From Aquisalimonas sp. (GTDB lineage Bacteria; Pseudomonadota; Gammaproteobacteria; Nitrococcales; Aquisalimonadaceae): a stretch of DNA of 45,682 nt. Below the pieces are notes generated by a model. The model saw nothing but the letters and a program-made list of their open reading frames with translations. It searched no databases and was not told the origin of the DNA. Position 1 is the stretch's first letter; each line of letters starts with the position of its first letter. Positions 1 to 8,757 of this stretch are shown here, one piece after another. The position numbers were made by a program, and so were the translations under genes. Where the stretch lies: NCBI RefSeq assembly GCF_007120195.1, contig NZ_SKOG01000071.1:1-45682 (forward strand), written 5' to 3'.

Positions 1-204
1 CTCGCAGCCAATGGCCGTCGCCCTTGGCAAGAGGCGCAACACCGCTGCGCGGCCGGACAGGCGCTCCCGGAGGGCTTGCCGGTGCGCCTCCGAGGCGGTG
101 TTGCCGGTCCTCGCCGTAGGGTCCGCTACGCCTTCGGCCCGGCGCCTAGCCTCGAAGGCGCACCGACAAGCAAAAGACAACGAATTTCGGTTACAGGACA
201 CTAG
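1..204. repeat. end of a structured repeat or mobile-type element
   Basis: This stretch precedes the first gene and looks non-coding. It contains nested inverted repeats: a 10-bp pair at 36-45 and 95-104 enclosing a 6-bp pair at 59-64 and 84-89, and an 8-bp pair built on CGCCTTCG/CGAAGGCG further right. Its last 43 bases (162-204) recur with one mismatch at 9610-9652, where they form the right part of a palindrome. Here the matching left arm is absent, so this looks like one end of a longer element cut by the window edge. The outermost bases are CTAG. An open frame running through it into the next gene has no family resemblance before position 233. The element class is unknown to me; an IS or MITE end and a REP-type element are both possible. 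Confidence 0.5.
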
Positions 205-232
205 TATATCAATTCCGGATTGGGAGGAGGCG

Positions 233-988
233 ATGGAACCCGAGGCAATTGCTGCCTATATCGATGAGTTGCTGCAAGCCCCCGCGTTTGGCGATTACGC
301 GCCCAACGGCCTTCAGGTCCAGGGACACCGCCCGGTCAGGCGCCTGGTCTCAGGGGTCACGGCCTGCCTGGCCCTGCTGGATGCGGCCGTGCGCCGGGAT
401 GCGGATGCCGTGCTGGTCCATCACGGCTACTTCTGGAAACATGAGGATGCACGGATCACCGGAATGAAGGCGTCGCGTCTGCGAACCCTGCTGACCCACG
501 ACATGAGCCTCCTGGCCTACCACCTGCCGTTGGATGCGCACCCGGAGCTTGGCAATAATGCCTGTCTTGCCAGGGGCCTCGGGTTGAGCGTTACCGGTAC
601 CTTCGACACAGGCACATACCGCCCGCTGGGCCTGTGCGGCGAACTCCCGCAACCCGAGTCCCTGCAGGCGTTTGCAGCTCGGCTGTCCCGCCTCCTGGGG
701 CGGGAGCCAACCGTGGTGGCCGGGGGCGAGCATCCGGTGCAGCGTGTTGCGTGGTGTAGCGGCGGCGGCCAAGGGTTTATCGATCACGTCGCCACGCTTG
801 GGGTGGATTTGTACTTTTCCGGAGAAATCTCCGAGCCCACCGTCCATACTGCACGGGAGTGCGGGCTGCATTACCTGGCGGCCGGGCACCATGCCACGGA
901 GCGTGGCGGGGTGGCGGCGCTTGGCGATCACCTGGCGCAGCGCTTCGGGTTCAGCCACGAGTTCGTCGATGTGGACAGCCCGGCGTGA
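233..988 (+). CDS. Nif3-like dinuclear metal center protein (YbgI family)
   Basis: This 251-residue protein belongs to the Nif3/YbgI family, whose members form toroidal hexamers with a dinuclear metal site; the cellular role is not settled. Metal-binding signatures are visible: VLVHHG near residue 62, AYHLPLDAH near residue 97, and HHATERGG near the C-terminus. The start at 233 is preferred because GGGAGGAGG lies just upstream and the protein then has the family's usual length (about 250). A longer reading frame from position 11 would add 74 residues that run through the upstream repeat and resemble nothing. The next gene, petA, lies 313 bp downstream in the same direction, so co-transcription is uncertain. 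Confidence 0.9.
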   Translation: MEPEAIAAYIDELLQAPAFGDYAPNGLQVQGHRPVRRLVSGVTACLALLDAAVRRDADAVLVHHGYFWKHEDARITGMKASRLRTLLTHDMSLLAYHLPLDAHPELGNNACLARGLGLSVTGTFDTGTYRPLGLCGELPQPESLQAFAARLSRLLGREPTVVAGGEHPVQRVAWCSGGGQGFIDHVATLGVDLYFSGEISEPTVHTARECGLHYLAAGHHATERGGVAALGDHLAQRFGFSHEFVDVDSPA

Positions 989-1301
989 GTGCAGAATTTC
1001 GTGCCTTGGTGCTGTCCAAATAAACACGAAGGGCCCCGGCAAGGCAGGTGTGTGGCCGTTGTGGCTTGACCTGCCAAGGCGGATAGCGGATCCTGGTTCG
1101 CCGTGCCTGAGGGGGAAGTGTGAAGCAATTTTGCCCCTCGATTTGCGTCGGTGACCACGCTGTCCATATGCCACGGCCGCTACCTCGGTCGGGCGCCCGG
1201 GGCGGTTGTGTCAGAGTTGCGACAACCCGCCACAAGCAGGTGAGTGTAATTTCGCAGGAGATCACTCAAGTCACGTGGAACAACCCAGCGAGGGGGTAGC
1301 T
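989..1301. other. intergenic region upstream of petABC
   Basis: This is a 313-bp gap between the Nif3-like gene and petA. The only structures noticed are a 7-bp inverted repeat (GGCAGGT at 1043-1049, ACCTGCC at 1069-1075) and a TTGACC at 1066-1071 with no convincing -10 at the right distance. The petABC promoter is expected here by context, but I cannot place it. A 32-codon in-frame extension of petA into this region lacks the family's N-terminus and is not counted as coding. Confidence 0.4.
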
Positions 1302-1904
1302 ATGAAACATGATGGCGCGGACAAGAGAAGGCGCCGGTTTCTGACCGCGGCAACCACCGTGGTCGGGGGCGCTGGCGTCGCTTTTCTGGTGGTACCCTTT
1401 ATCGCCTACTGGCGGCCGAGCGCGCGTGCCGAGGCGGCGGGCGCACCGGTGGAGGTTGACATCACCGGCCTGGAGAAGGGTCAGCTGATCAACGTCGAAT
1501 GGCGTGGCAACCCGGTGTGGATCTTCCGTCGGGACGAAGAGACGGTCGATGCCCTGGAGACGATCGACGCCCAGCTCGTGGACCCGGACTCCAACGATCC
1601 GCAGCAGCCGGACTATGCGCGTAACAAGTACCGGTCGGTCAAGCCGGAGATCATGGTGCTGGTGGGCATTTGCACGCACCTGGGCTGTTCGCCGCTGTTC
1701 CGTCCGGACGAGACGCCGGAGGGAATGGACCGCGAGTGGATCGGCGGCTTCTTTTGCCCATGCCACGGGTCGTACTTCGACTTGGCAGGACGGGTGTATC
1801 GGGGGGTGCCGGCGAATCTAAACCTCGTAGTCCCACCCTACAAGTTCATCGACGATGACACCATTTTGGTAGGTGAAGACGACGAAGAAGAAGGAGTAGC
1901 CTGA
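1302..1904 (+). CDS. petA: ubiquinol-cytochrome c reductase, Rieske iron-sulfur subunit
   Basis: PetA is the 2Fe-2S subunit of the cytochrome bc1 complex. It takes an electron from ubiquinol at the Qo site and passes it to cytochrome c1. The 200-residue protein begins with a twin-arginine-type sequence (KRRRRFLT, residues 8-15) followed by a hydrophobic anchor to about residue 37, as is usual for Tat-exported Rieske proteins. The cluster boxes are CTHLGC (Cys124, His126, Cys129) and CPCHGS (Cys152, Cys154, His155). Cys124, His126, Cys152 and His155 are the expected ligands; Cys129 and Cys154 form the disulfide. The start is chosen at 1302 because AGGGGGT precedes it and the Tat motif then sits at the N-terminus. 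The stop overlaps the petB start by one base. Confidence 0.97.
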   Translation: MKHDGADKRRRRFLTAATTVVGGAGVAFLVVPFIAYWRPSARAEAAGAPVEVDITGLEKGQLINVEWRGNPVWIFRRDEETVDALETIDAQLVDPDSNDPQQPDYARNKYRSVKPEIMVLVGICTHLGCSPLFRPDETPEGMDREWIGGFFCPCHGSYFDLAGRVYRGVPANLNLVVPPYKFIDDDTILVGEDDEEEGVA

Positions 1905-3136
1905 TGAGCGAAACCAGATCGGGGGGGCTGGTTGGCTGGATTGATGACCGCTTTCCAATGTCAAAGATGTGGCGCGAGCACCTCTCGGAGTATTACGCGC
2001 CCAAGAACTTCAACTTTTGGTACTACTTCGGGTCGCTCGCGCTGCTGGCACTGGTCATTCAGATCATCTCGGGCATCTTCCTGACGATGAACTACATTCC
2101 CTCCGAGGATCGCGCATTCGAGTCGGTGGAGTACATCATGCGCGACGTCGAGTGGGGGTGGCTGATTCGCTACATTCACACCACCGGCGCCTCGGCGTTC
2201 TTCGTGGTGGTGTATCTGCACATGTTCCGGGCGCTCATGTACGGCTCCTATCAGAAGCCCCGGGAGCTGCTGTGGATCTTTGGCTGCCTGATCTTTGTGC
2301 TGCTCATGGCCGAGGCGTTCATGGGCTACATGCTCCCCTGGGGGCAGATGTCCTATTGGGGCGGGCAGGTAATCATCTCGCTGTTCGGCGCGATTCCTTT
2401 CCTTGGCCCGGATCTGGCGCTGTGGATCCGCGGTGATTACGTCGTCAGCGAGGTGACCTTGGGCAGGTTCTTCGCGCTCCATGTGGCCGCCGTGCCGCTG
2501 GTAATCATCTTGCTTGTGGTGGCGCATATCCTGGCGCTGCACGAGGTAGGCTCCAACAACCCCGACGGCATCGACATCAAGAAGAACAAGGATGCCAACG
2601 GCGTGCCCAAGGACGGTATCCCCTTCCACCCGTATTATTCGGTGAAGGATCTCGTGGGCGTGGGTGTGTTCTTCCTGTTCTTCTCGGTGGTGCTGTTCTA
2701 TGTGCCGGATTTCTTCGGGTTGTTTATCGAGGCGCCCAACTTCGAGAAAGCCAACCCGTTGGTGACCCCGGATCACATCGCCCCGGTGTGGTACTTCGCC
2801 GCCTTCTACGCCATCCTGCGCGCGGTGCCGGATACCTTCGGCGGTGTGCTGCTGATGGGGCTGGCCGTGCTTATCCTCTTTGTGCTGCCGTGGCTTGACC
2901 GGGGGCGCGTGCGCTCCATCCGGTATCGCGGGTTCAGCTTCAAGGTGGCTCTGGGGCTGTTTGCCGTTGGCTTTATTCTCCTGACCTACCTGGGTACGCA
3001 GCCGGCGACGGCGATGAACGTAATCATGTCCCGTATCGGCTCGGTGATCTACTTTGGCTACTTCATCTTCCTGTTCGTCTACACGGCCTTCGGCCTGGAG
3101 AGGACCAAGCCGCTTCCCGAGAGGGTGACGTCCTGA
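1904..3136 (+). CDS. petB: ubiquinol-cytochrome c reductase, cytochrome b subunit
   Basis: Cytochrome b is the membrane core of the bc1 complex and carries both b hemes and both quinone sites. The 410-residue protein has the expected hydrophobic segments and four heme-ligand histidines: His92 and His106, His193 and His208. The second pair is separated by 14 residues rather than the 13 of mitochondrial and Rhodobacter proteins. The Qo-site motif usually written PEWY reads PVWY here (residues 294-297), so the conserved glutamate is a valine. I recall this variant in Pseudomonas and other gamma- and betaproteobacteria, so it probably marks lineage and not a defect. AAGGAG precedes the start, which overlaps the petA stop. 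Confidence 0.97.
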   Translation: MSETRSGGLVGWIDDRFPMSKMWREHLSEYYAPKNFNFWYYFGSLALLALVIQIISGIFLTMNYIPSEDRAFESVEYIMRDVEWGWLIRYIHTTGASAFFVVVYLHMFRALMYGSYQKPRELLWIFGCLIFVLLMAEAFMGYMLPWGQMSYWGGQVIISLFGAIPFLGPDLALWIRGDYVVSEVTLGRFFALHVAAVPLVIILLVVAHILALHEVGSNNPDGIDIKKNKDANGVPKDGIPFHPYYSVKDLVGVGVFFLFFSVVLFYVPDFFGLFIEAPNFEKANPLVTPDHIAPVWYFAAFYAILRAVPDTFGGVLLMGLAVLILFVLPWLDRGRVRSIRYRGFSFKVALGLFAVGFILLTYLGTQPATAMNVIMSRIGSVIYFGYFIFLFVYTAFGLERTKPLPERVTS

Positions 3137-3867
3137 TGAAAAAACTACTTCTAGTGCTGACGCTCGTACTCACTCCGGCGCTGGGCTGGTCGGCCGCCCC
3201 GGGCGGCGACATGATGGATCCCAACGTCAATCCCCACGACAAGGCGTCCCTGCAACGCGGGGCACAGCTGTTTGCCAACTACTGTATGGCCTGTCATGAG
3301 GCCTCGATGATTCGGTACAACCGCATCGCGCAGGATCTGGGGATTGACGAGGATCTGGTGGAGAGATACCTGATCTTCAAGCCCGACACACTGGTGCAGG
3401 AGACCATGACCAATGCGATGTCCGAGGAGGACGCCGAGCGGTGGTTTGGCGTGGCAGCGCCGGATCTGTCCCTCACGGCACGCCGGCACGGACCGGGGTA
3501 CATCTATACATTCCTGAACAGCTTCTATGTAGATGAGGACGCAGCCACCGGTTACGACAATACCGTCATCTCCGGAACGGCAATGCCGCACGCGCTGGAA
3601 TCCCTGCAAGGCCGGCAACAAGGCGTGTTCGAGGAGCAAGATGGTGAGGAGGTTCTGGTCGGCTTCGAGGTGGAAGAAGGCACCGGAACGATGAGCGAAT
3701 CGGAGTATCAGGCGGCGACGCAGGATCTCACCAACTTCCTCGATTACGTGGCTGAGCCGGTCAAGGCTGAGCGCCAGCGCCTCGGGGTCTGGGTGCTGCT
3801 GTTTTTCGCCGTCTTCACGGTTCTGGCGTACTTCCTGAAGAAGGAGTACTGGAAAGATGTCCATTGA
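3136..3867 (+). CDS. petC: ubiquinol-cytochrome c reductase, cytochrome c1 subunit
   Basis: Cytochrome c1 accepts electrons from the Rieske protein and reduces soluble cytochrome c in the periplasm. The 243-residue protein has a signal peptide (about residues 1-20, ending GWSA), a single c-type heme motif CMACH (Cys50, Cys53, His54), a probable axial methionine at Met150 (TAMPHAL), and a C-terminal membrane anchor of about 20 residues followed by a basic tail. It lacks fusion to cytochrome b, unlike the b-c1 fusion genes of some bacteria. The start overlaps the petB stop by one base, so petABC is one coupled operon. A strong GC hairpin follows the stop. Confidence 0.96.
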   Translation: MKKLLLVLTLVLTPALGWSAAPGGDMMDPNVNPHDKASLQRGAQLFANYCMACHEASMIRYNRIAQDLGIDEDLVERYLIFKPDTLVQETMTNAMSEEDAERWFGVAAPDLSLTARRHGPGYIYTFLNSFYVDEDAATGYDNTVISGTAMPHALESLQGRQQGVFEEQDGEEVLVGFEVEEGTGTMSESEYQAATQDLTNFLDYVAEPVKAERQRLGVWVLLFFAVFTVLAYFLKKEYWKDVH

Positions 3868-3873
3868 TCCGTT

Positions 3874-3899
3874 GGCCGCCGGGCACCTGCCCGGCGGCC
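3874..3899 (+). terminator. GC-rich hairpin between petC and sspA
   Basis: A perfect 11-bp inverted repeat (arms 3874-3884 and 3889-3899, loop ACCT) begins seven bases after the petC stop. No T-run follows, so it may act as an attenuator or mRNA-stabilising structure as much as a terminator. It would allow sspA to be expressed at a different level from the bc1 genes. Confidence 0.5.
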
Positions 3900-3920
3900 T
3901 GTCCACCGCGGGAGTGCCGG

Positions 3921-4550
3921 ATGGCCTCAGTGAGCAAGCGTTCCGTGATGACCCTTTTCTCCGGGGCGACTTGCCCCTATAGCCACCGGGTACGCTTCGT
4001 TCTGGCCGAGAAAGGAATCCCAGCCGAGATCCATAGTGTGGACACGGGGGCCATCCCCGAGGACCTCATGCAACTCAACCCCTACGGCGGCGTACCGACG
4101 CTCGTCGACAGGGATCTATGCCTGTACGAGCCGAAGATCATCATCGAATACCTGGACGAGCGGTTTCCGCATCCGCCGCTGATGCCCGTGGACCCGGTAT
4201 CGCGCGCCAAGGCGCGCCTGGCCCAATACCGTATCGAGCGTGACTGGTACGGCATGCTCCAGGAACTTGAGCGCGGCGGTGGCGAGGCGGCGTCCGAGCA
4301 CCGTGCGGCGCGGGCGTTGCGCGAAGAACTCACCGCAGCGGATGAGCTGTTTGCCCAGGGTGCCTGGTTCCTGAGCGAGGAACGCACGGTGATGGACGTC
4401 GCCCTGGCTCCATTGCTGTGGCGTCTACCACGGTACGGCGCCGATCCCGGTGACGCCGCCCCGTCGCTCCGGCTCTACAGCGAGCGCCTGTTCGCGCTGG
4501 ATGTATTCAAGGCCAGCTTGACGGACGCCGAGCGCACCATGCGCGCCTGA
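3921..4550 (+). CDS. sspA: stringent starvation protein A, glutathione S-transferase fold
   Basis: SspA is an RNA-polymerase-associated protein with a GST fold that supports stationary-phase and acid-stress gene expression in enterobacteria. The 209-residue protein has the N-terminal thioredoxin-like domain (SVMTLFSG, then TCPYSH), the GVPTLVDR turn with the cis-proline typical of GST folds, the family signature YLDERFPHPPLMPV, and an all-helical C-terminal half containing APLLWRLP. The CPYS cysteine is present; E. coli SspA lacks it, and glutathione activity cannot be inferred from it. The start at 3921 is preceded by GGAG at 3910-3913; an internal ATG at 3948 is a weaker alternative. sspB follows after about 66 bp, the usual sspA-sspB pairing. 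Confidence 0.94.
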   Translation: MASVSKRSVMTLFSGATCPYSHRVRFVLAEKGIPAEIHSVDTGAIPEDLMQLNPYGGVPTLVDRDLCLYEPKIIIEYLDERFPHPPLMPVDPVSRAKARLAQYRIERDWYGMLQELERGGGEAASEHRAARALREELTAADELFAQGAWFLSEERTVMDVALAPLLWRLPRYGADPGDAAPSLRLYSERLFALDVFKASLTDAERTMRA

Positions 4551-4616
4551 TGTCTGGCCCTGCGAGGCCATTTGATAGAGAGCAAACCGGGTGTCACGCC
4601 CGGGGAGTCCGCTGCA

Positions 4617-5033
4617 ATGCATACTCCGATGACGCCAAGTCGCCCCTATTTGATCCGTGCCCTGTACGACTGGATTATCGACAATGACCTAACCCCTTAC
4701 TTGCTGGTCGACGCGAGCCGGGATGGGTTGCGCGCGCCCATGGAGTATGCCGATAACGGGCGCCTGGTGCTCAATATATCCGGGCGGGCCGTGCGTGAGC
4801 TGCAGCTGGGCAACGAGCTGATCGCTTTTAGCGGACGCTTTGGCGGCGCTGCCCTGGACGTGGAGGTTCCCGTTCGGGCGGTAATGGCCATCTATGCCCG
4901 CGAGAATGGGCAGGGCATGCTGTTCAACGACACCGACGACGATCCACCGCCCTCCGGGGGTGATGACAGTGAACAGGCGACGGATAATCACGCCAAGACG
5001 TCGCGGCAGCCCAATCTGCGTGTGGTCAAGTAG
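4617..5033 (+). CDS. sspB: ClpXP protease specificity-enhancing factor SspB
   Basis: SspB binds ssrA-tagged proteins made on stalled ribosomes and hands them to the ClpXP protease. The 138-residue protein has the conserved substrate-binding domain (RPYLIRALYDWI near the N-terminus, MEYADNGRLVLNIS, FGGAALDVEVPV, AVMAIYARENG), a flexible acidic linker from about residue 103, and a C-terminal ClpX-binding tail NLRVVK. This tail closely resembles the E. coli XB peptide, so the ClpX contact should be intact. The start at 4617 follows GGGGAG by nine bases; MTPSRPYL at 4629 is an alternative. It converges on dolP, leaving a 44-bp gap. Confidence 0.95.
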   Translation: MHTPMTPSRPYLIRALYDWIIDNDLTPYLLVDASRDGLRAPMEYADNGRLVLNISGRAVRELQLGNELIAFSGRFGGAALDVEVPVRAVMAIYARENGQGMLFNDTDDDPPPSGGDDSEQATDNHAKTSRQPNLRVVK

Positions 5034-5077
5034 GGGCAAGCACCGGCACACCCAGGCGCATTGCGCCGGCACCCCCG

Positions 5078-5671
5078 CTACTGGACGTACTCGAACATTC
5101 GGACCACCTCGCGGACGCCGCCCACGCGGCGGACCTCCTCGGTGATGGCTTGGGCTTCCTCCGGTGTCACCCGTCCCATCAGGTAGATGCGGCGGCGCTC
5201 GGTGAGAAGCACAAACCGGTTGCGGTCGAGCGTCTCCGGAGTGTCGAGTGCCAGCAAGCGGGTACGGGCGGTGGCGCTGATCATGCTGTCGCGGCTGCGG
5301 GCGAATACGGAACTCAGGGATGCCACGACGAGTTCATTATAAACGCGCCGGGCGCCGCTTTCTTCCCTGGCGAGCTCGGCGATGCGGCGGCCTAGTTCCC
5401 GGTTGGGAACCTCGCCAGTGAGCAGGGCGATTCCCTCGAACACGGTGACGGTGATGTTGGACTCGTGGCGGAGCTCATCGTCACTGAGAATTTCGGCCAT
5501 GATGCGCGAGCGAATGCGTTGGTCGTGCAGCCGTTCGCTGAAGGACCGGGCATCGAGCTGGTATTCCAGCCGCGCTTCGCCGTCTCCACTCGGTGCGGCG
5601 CAACCGGCCGCCACCCCCACGAGTAAGAGCGCGCAGGCGAACCGCATACACAGGCGTTTCCAGTGGCACAT
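5078..5671 (-). CDS. dolP: BON-domain outer-membrane lipoprotein DolP (YraP-like)
   Basis: DolP is an outer-membrane lipoprotein that supports envelope integrity at division sites in E. coli. The 197-residue precursor has a hydrophobic signal ending in the lipobox VAAGC, followed by two BON domains: one around the DDELRHESNITVTVFEGIALLTGEV segment's VFEGIALLTGEV core, the second around RIYLMGRVTPEEA near the C-terminus. Two starts are possible, at 5671 and 5647; the shorter one gives a more typical signal peptide. It is the last gene of the leftward lpoA-yraN-diaA-dolP block, six bases after diaA, the same order as in E. coli. Confidence 0.9.
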   Translation of the reverse strand: MCHWKRLCMRFACALLLVGVAAGCAAPSGDGEARLEYQLDARSFSERLHDQRIRSRIMAEILSDDELRHESNITVTVFEGIALLTGEVPNRELGRRIAELAREESGARRVYNELVVASLSSVFARSRDSMISATARTRLLALDTPETLDRNRFVLLTERRRIYLMGRVTPEEAQAITEEVRRVGGVREVVRMFEYVQ

Positions 5672-5677
5672 GGTGAG

Positions 5678-6286
<609 letters not shown>

Positions 6287-6338
6287 CTACCATGGCACGG
6301 ACTGTAGCACTGCGTCATCGGGGTCGCATCCCTGTGGT

Positions 6339-6692
6339 TTATGCGGCGTCGAAGGCGTTCGCCACCCACTCCAGCGAGTCGCCGTTGATGGCAACCACGT
6401 CGAACCGGCAGGGACAGTTCAGGCGGCGATGCTGCAGATAGGTACTGGCAGCGTGGATGAGCCTTCGGCGCTTGCGGGGGCCGACGGTTTCCAGGGCGCT
6501 GCCGCGGGTCGAGTCGGCGCGGTAGCGTACCTCAACGAATACGAGCGTGTCGCCGTCTTCCATGATGAGATCGATTTCGCCGCGCCGGGTGTAAAAGTTG
6601 CGCTCGCGCACCTGCAGGCCGTGGCGCTGCAGGTGACGGCAGGCCCGGTCCTCGGCCGAGAGTCCGCGTTCCCTGCGGTCGGGTCCGTTCAT
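6339..6692 (-). CDS. yraN: UPF0102 family endonuclease-like protein YraN
   Basis: YraN proteins have a restriction-endonuclease-like fold related to Holliday-junction resolvases; their biological role is unproven. The 117-residue protein shows the family core: G-x-x-x-E-x-x-A-x-x-x-L near the N-terminus, RGEIDLIMED (the acidic catalytic-type residues around residue 40) and LVFVEVRYR (the E-x-K-like motif, here with R in place of K). The N-terminus overlaps the end of lpoA by one base, so translation is probably coupled to lpoA. Confidence 0.9.
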   Translation of the reverse strand: MNGPDRRERGLSAEDRACRHLQRHGLQVRERNFYTRRGEIDLIMEDGDTLVFVEVRYRADSTRGSALETVGPRKRRRLIHAASTYLQHRRLNCPCRFDVVAINGDSLEWVANAFDAA

Positions 6693-8620
6693 TATTCCGT
6701 ATCTTCTGTCTGTTCGGCATCCTCGCCTGTCGTGTCCAGGCGGGGTAACCGTGCGCGATCCTCGTCCGGGTGCAGGCGCTCGACCTCGCCGCGGTGGAAG
6801 CGGGCGGGAAGGACTTCCCGGTGAACCAGCCCCTTGTGGTCAATGCGAAGCAGGCCGGTTGCCCCTTCCAGGCGCTCGCCATCGTTGGCGCGCATGGTTG
6901 CAAGATAAGGAATCAGCCGGTAGGCGTCAGCGCCGAGGGCGTACAACGGTGCATGCTGCTGCAGGTGGTCCTGCCAGGCCGTGCGCATGGACGTGCGGGT
7001 TGGTGCCAAGTGGTCTCCCTCGCCAAGCATCCAGGGCATATCAAAGAAGACCACTCCCGCCATGTCCCGGTCAGCTGCGACGTCCTCGCGTCCATTCCAG
7101 GCGTGGGACGTCGCCATCACCGGCAGATCCAGGGCGCGGTGGAAGCGCAGCTGCGGCCGGATGAGGCGTGCCTGGCGCGGAAAGGCGCCGACGAATACCA
7201 CATCCACATCCTGGCGGCGTCGTGGCTCGAATTCCACGGATCGTCCGATCGTCTGGCGCAGCCGGCGCTCCCGCTCCCTGCTTTCATCCAGAGCCAGCAT
7301 GCGCCGGATCGGCGTGGAAAAGTCGCTCTCATCCGGCGGGTATTCTTCCCGCGCGAGGACGGTGCCACCGCCGCTGTCGTAGGCCTCAGCGAAAGCGGCG
7401 GCGACGCGTTCGCCCCAGTCATCACTGGGCACCAGCACCACGGCATGGCGCTGTCCGCTGGCCAGTGCATGGCGTGCCGCCTGGCGCGCTTCGTGTTCCG
7501 GGAGAAGGCCGAAGCGGAATAGATTGGCCGGTCCGGGGGCCTCTTCGGCGTCATTGGGGCTGTTGAGTGCGAGCATTGGCACCGGCAGGGAAGGAGCTTC
7601 GGCAAACACGGACACAGCGGCCCGGGTCAGTGGCCCCACCACGAGATCCGAGCCTGCCTGGACGGCATGTGTATAGGCCGCCCACGGGTCCTCGCCGTTG
7701 TCGCCAACGTCGTGGACCCGGACGTCCGGCGCGTGGTTCGGGTCCTCAAGCCGGGCTGCCAAGAACCCGTCACGCACGGCCCGGCCCGAGTCGGCGAGGG
7801 AGCCCGAGAGCGGCAGCAGGATGTCCACCCGCTCGGGGCGGAGCATCTCCTCGCGGTATCGCGCCATGAGCTCCTCGGCGATGGTTCCTGCCGCCGGATG
7901 CTCCGGGTACCGCTCGCGCCAGAGTTCCACCGCCTCCTCCATGCTCGGCGGGTCCAGCCGGTAGTTGCGAATCAGGAAGGTCAGCTCCAACCAGCCGCCG
8001 TAGACATCGGGTGCCGGGGGCATTGTCTCGCGCAGCCGCTGCATCGGCACTTCGGCAAGCGTTTCACGAAGGCGTTGCCGATTGCGATCAAGCCGGTCAT
8101 CCTCGGGCAGCAAGGACTCGAGGCTGGCCCGGGTTTCCGCGCTTTCCAGGAGACGCCCCATGCGGTATTGGGCGTCGGCGCGCAGCTCCACCAGATCGGC
8201 CGCGCGTCGCGTGTCGCTGGGGAGTCGCCGCTCGACGAGTTCCAGTGCCCGCTCATAGTCACCGTCGGCCATGGCGGCGCGCGCGAGGATGACATCGCGA
8301 AAGTCAGTGATGGATGCCGGCGTGTCGTCATCGGTCTTGATGTCGGTCGCCATGCGCTCCCCCTGGCTCACCTCGCCGGCGTCCACCAGCGTTGCCGCTG
8401 CCCGCAACGTATACTCGTCGCGCAGCGGCGGCTTCTCCGCCTGGGCGGCCTCCAGGAAGGCCGACACGGCGGCGTCCAGCTCGCCGGCAGCCAACGCCTG
8501 TTCCGCGGTGTCAATGGCCGGATGGCGGGGCTCCTCGGGTCGCGGGGCACAGGCAACCAGCGTTGCCAGGAACACGATCAGGGCGAGTCGAAGGGGCCAC
8601 TGCGGCAATGGCTCGTGCAT
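6692..8620 (-). CDS. lpoA: penicillin-binding protein activator LpoA
   Basis: LpoA is an outer-membrane lipoprotein that reaches through the peptidoglycan and activates the bifunctional synthase PBP1A. The 642-residue precursor starts with a signal peptide and lipobox LVAC (Cys at about residue 24). An N-terminal TPR-like helical region follows to about residue 245 (repeated A-x-x-x-x-x-A-G-E/D-x-x-x-A), then a periplasmic-binding-protein-like domain beginning around VDILLPLSG and continuing with LVVGPLTRAAV and VVLVPSDDWGERV. The start at 8620 is chosen over an upstream one at 8749 because it places the signal peptide at the N-terminus. It is divergent from rsmI and heads the yraN-diaA-dolP operon. 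Confidence 0.92.
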   Translation of the reverse strand: MHEPLPQWPLRLALIVFLATLVACAPRPEEPRHPAIDTAEQALAAGELDAAVSAFLEAAQAEKPPLRDEYTLRAAATLVDAGEVSQGERMATDIKTDDDTPASITDFRDVILARAAMADGDYERALELVERRLPSDTRRAADLVELRADAQYRMGRLLESAETRASLESLLPEDDRLDRNRQRLRETLAEVPMQRLRETMPPAPDVYGGWLELTFLIRNYRLDPPSMEEAVELWRERYPEHPAAGTIAEELMARYREEMLRPERVDILLPLSGSLADSGRAVRDGFLAARLEDPNHAPDVRVHDVGDNGEDPWAAYTHAVQAGSDLVVGPLTRAAVSVFAEAPSLPVPMLALNSPNDAEEAPGPANLFRFGLLPEHEARQAARHALASGQRHAVVLVPSDDWGERVAAAFAEAYDSGGGTVLAREEYPPDESDFSTPIRRMLALDESRERERRLRQTIGRSVEFEPRRRQDVDVVFVGAFPRQARLIRPQLRFHRALDLPVMATSHAWNGREDVAADRDMAGVVFFDMPWMLGEGDHLAPTRTSMRTAWQDHLQQHAPLYALGADAYRLIPYLATMRANDGERLEGATGLLRIDHKGLVHREVLPARFHRGEVERLHPDEDRARLPRLDTTGEDAEQTEDTE

Positions 8621-8757
8621 AGGCGTGTATGATCCGTCACTATCGGGTGGAGAATGACAGCCAGCGGCCAACGCGCCCCGTAGGCATGTAGTTATTGCGC
8701 TGGCAGTTCCAAATTCTCCAGGGCGTAAGCTTATCAGCAACACAACCAAGGGGGAAC

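Noticed and set aside
186-208. integron attC-like site in the repeat end
   Set aside because: The GTTACAG and opposite arm do not fit the GTTRRRY/RYYYAAC cores of attC, and no cassette structure follows.
1066-1094. petABC promoter with TTGACC as -35
   Set aside because: No acceptable -10 is found 16-18 bp downstream.
5034-5077. terminator between sspB and dolP
   Set aside because: The only inverted repeat (GGCGC with GCGCC) has five pairs and a three-base loop and no T-run, too weak to call.
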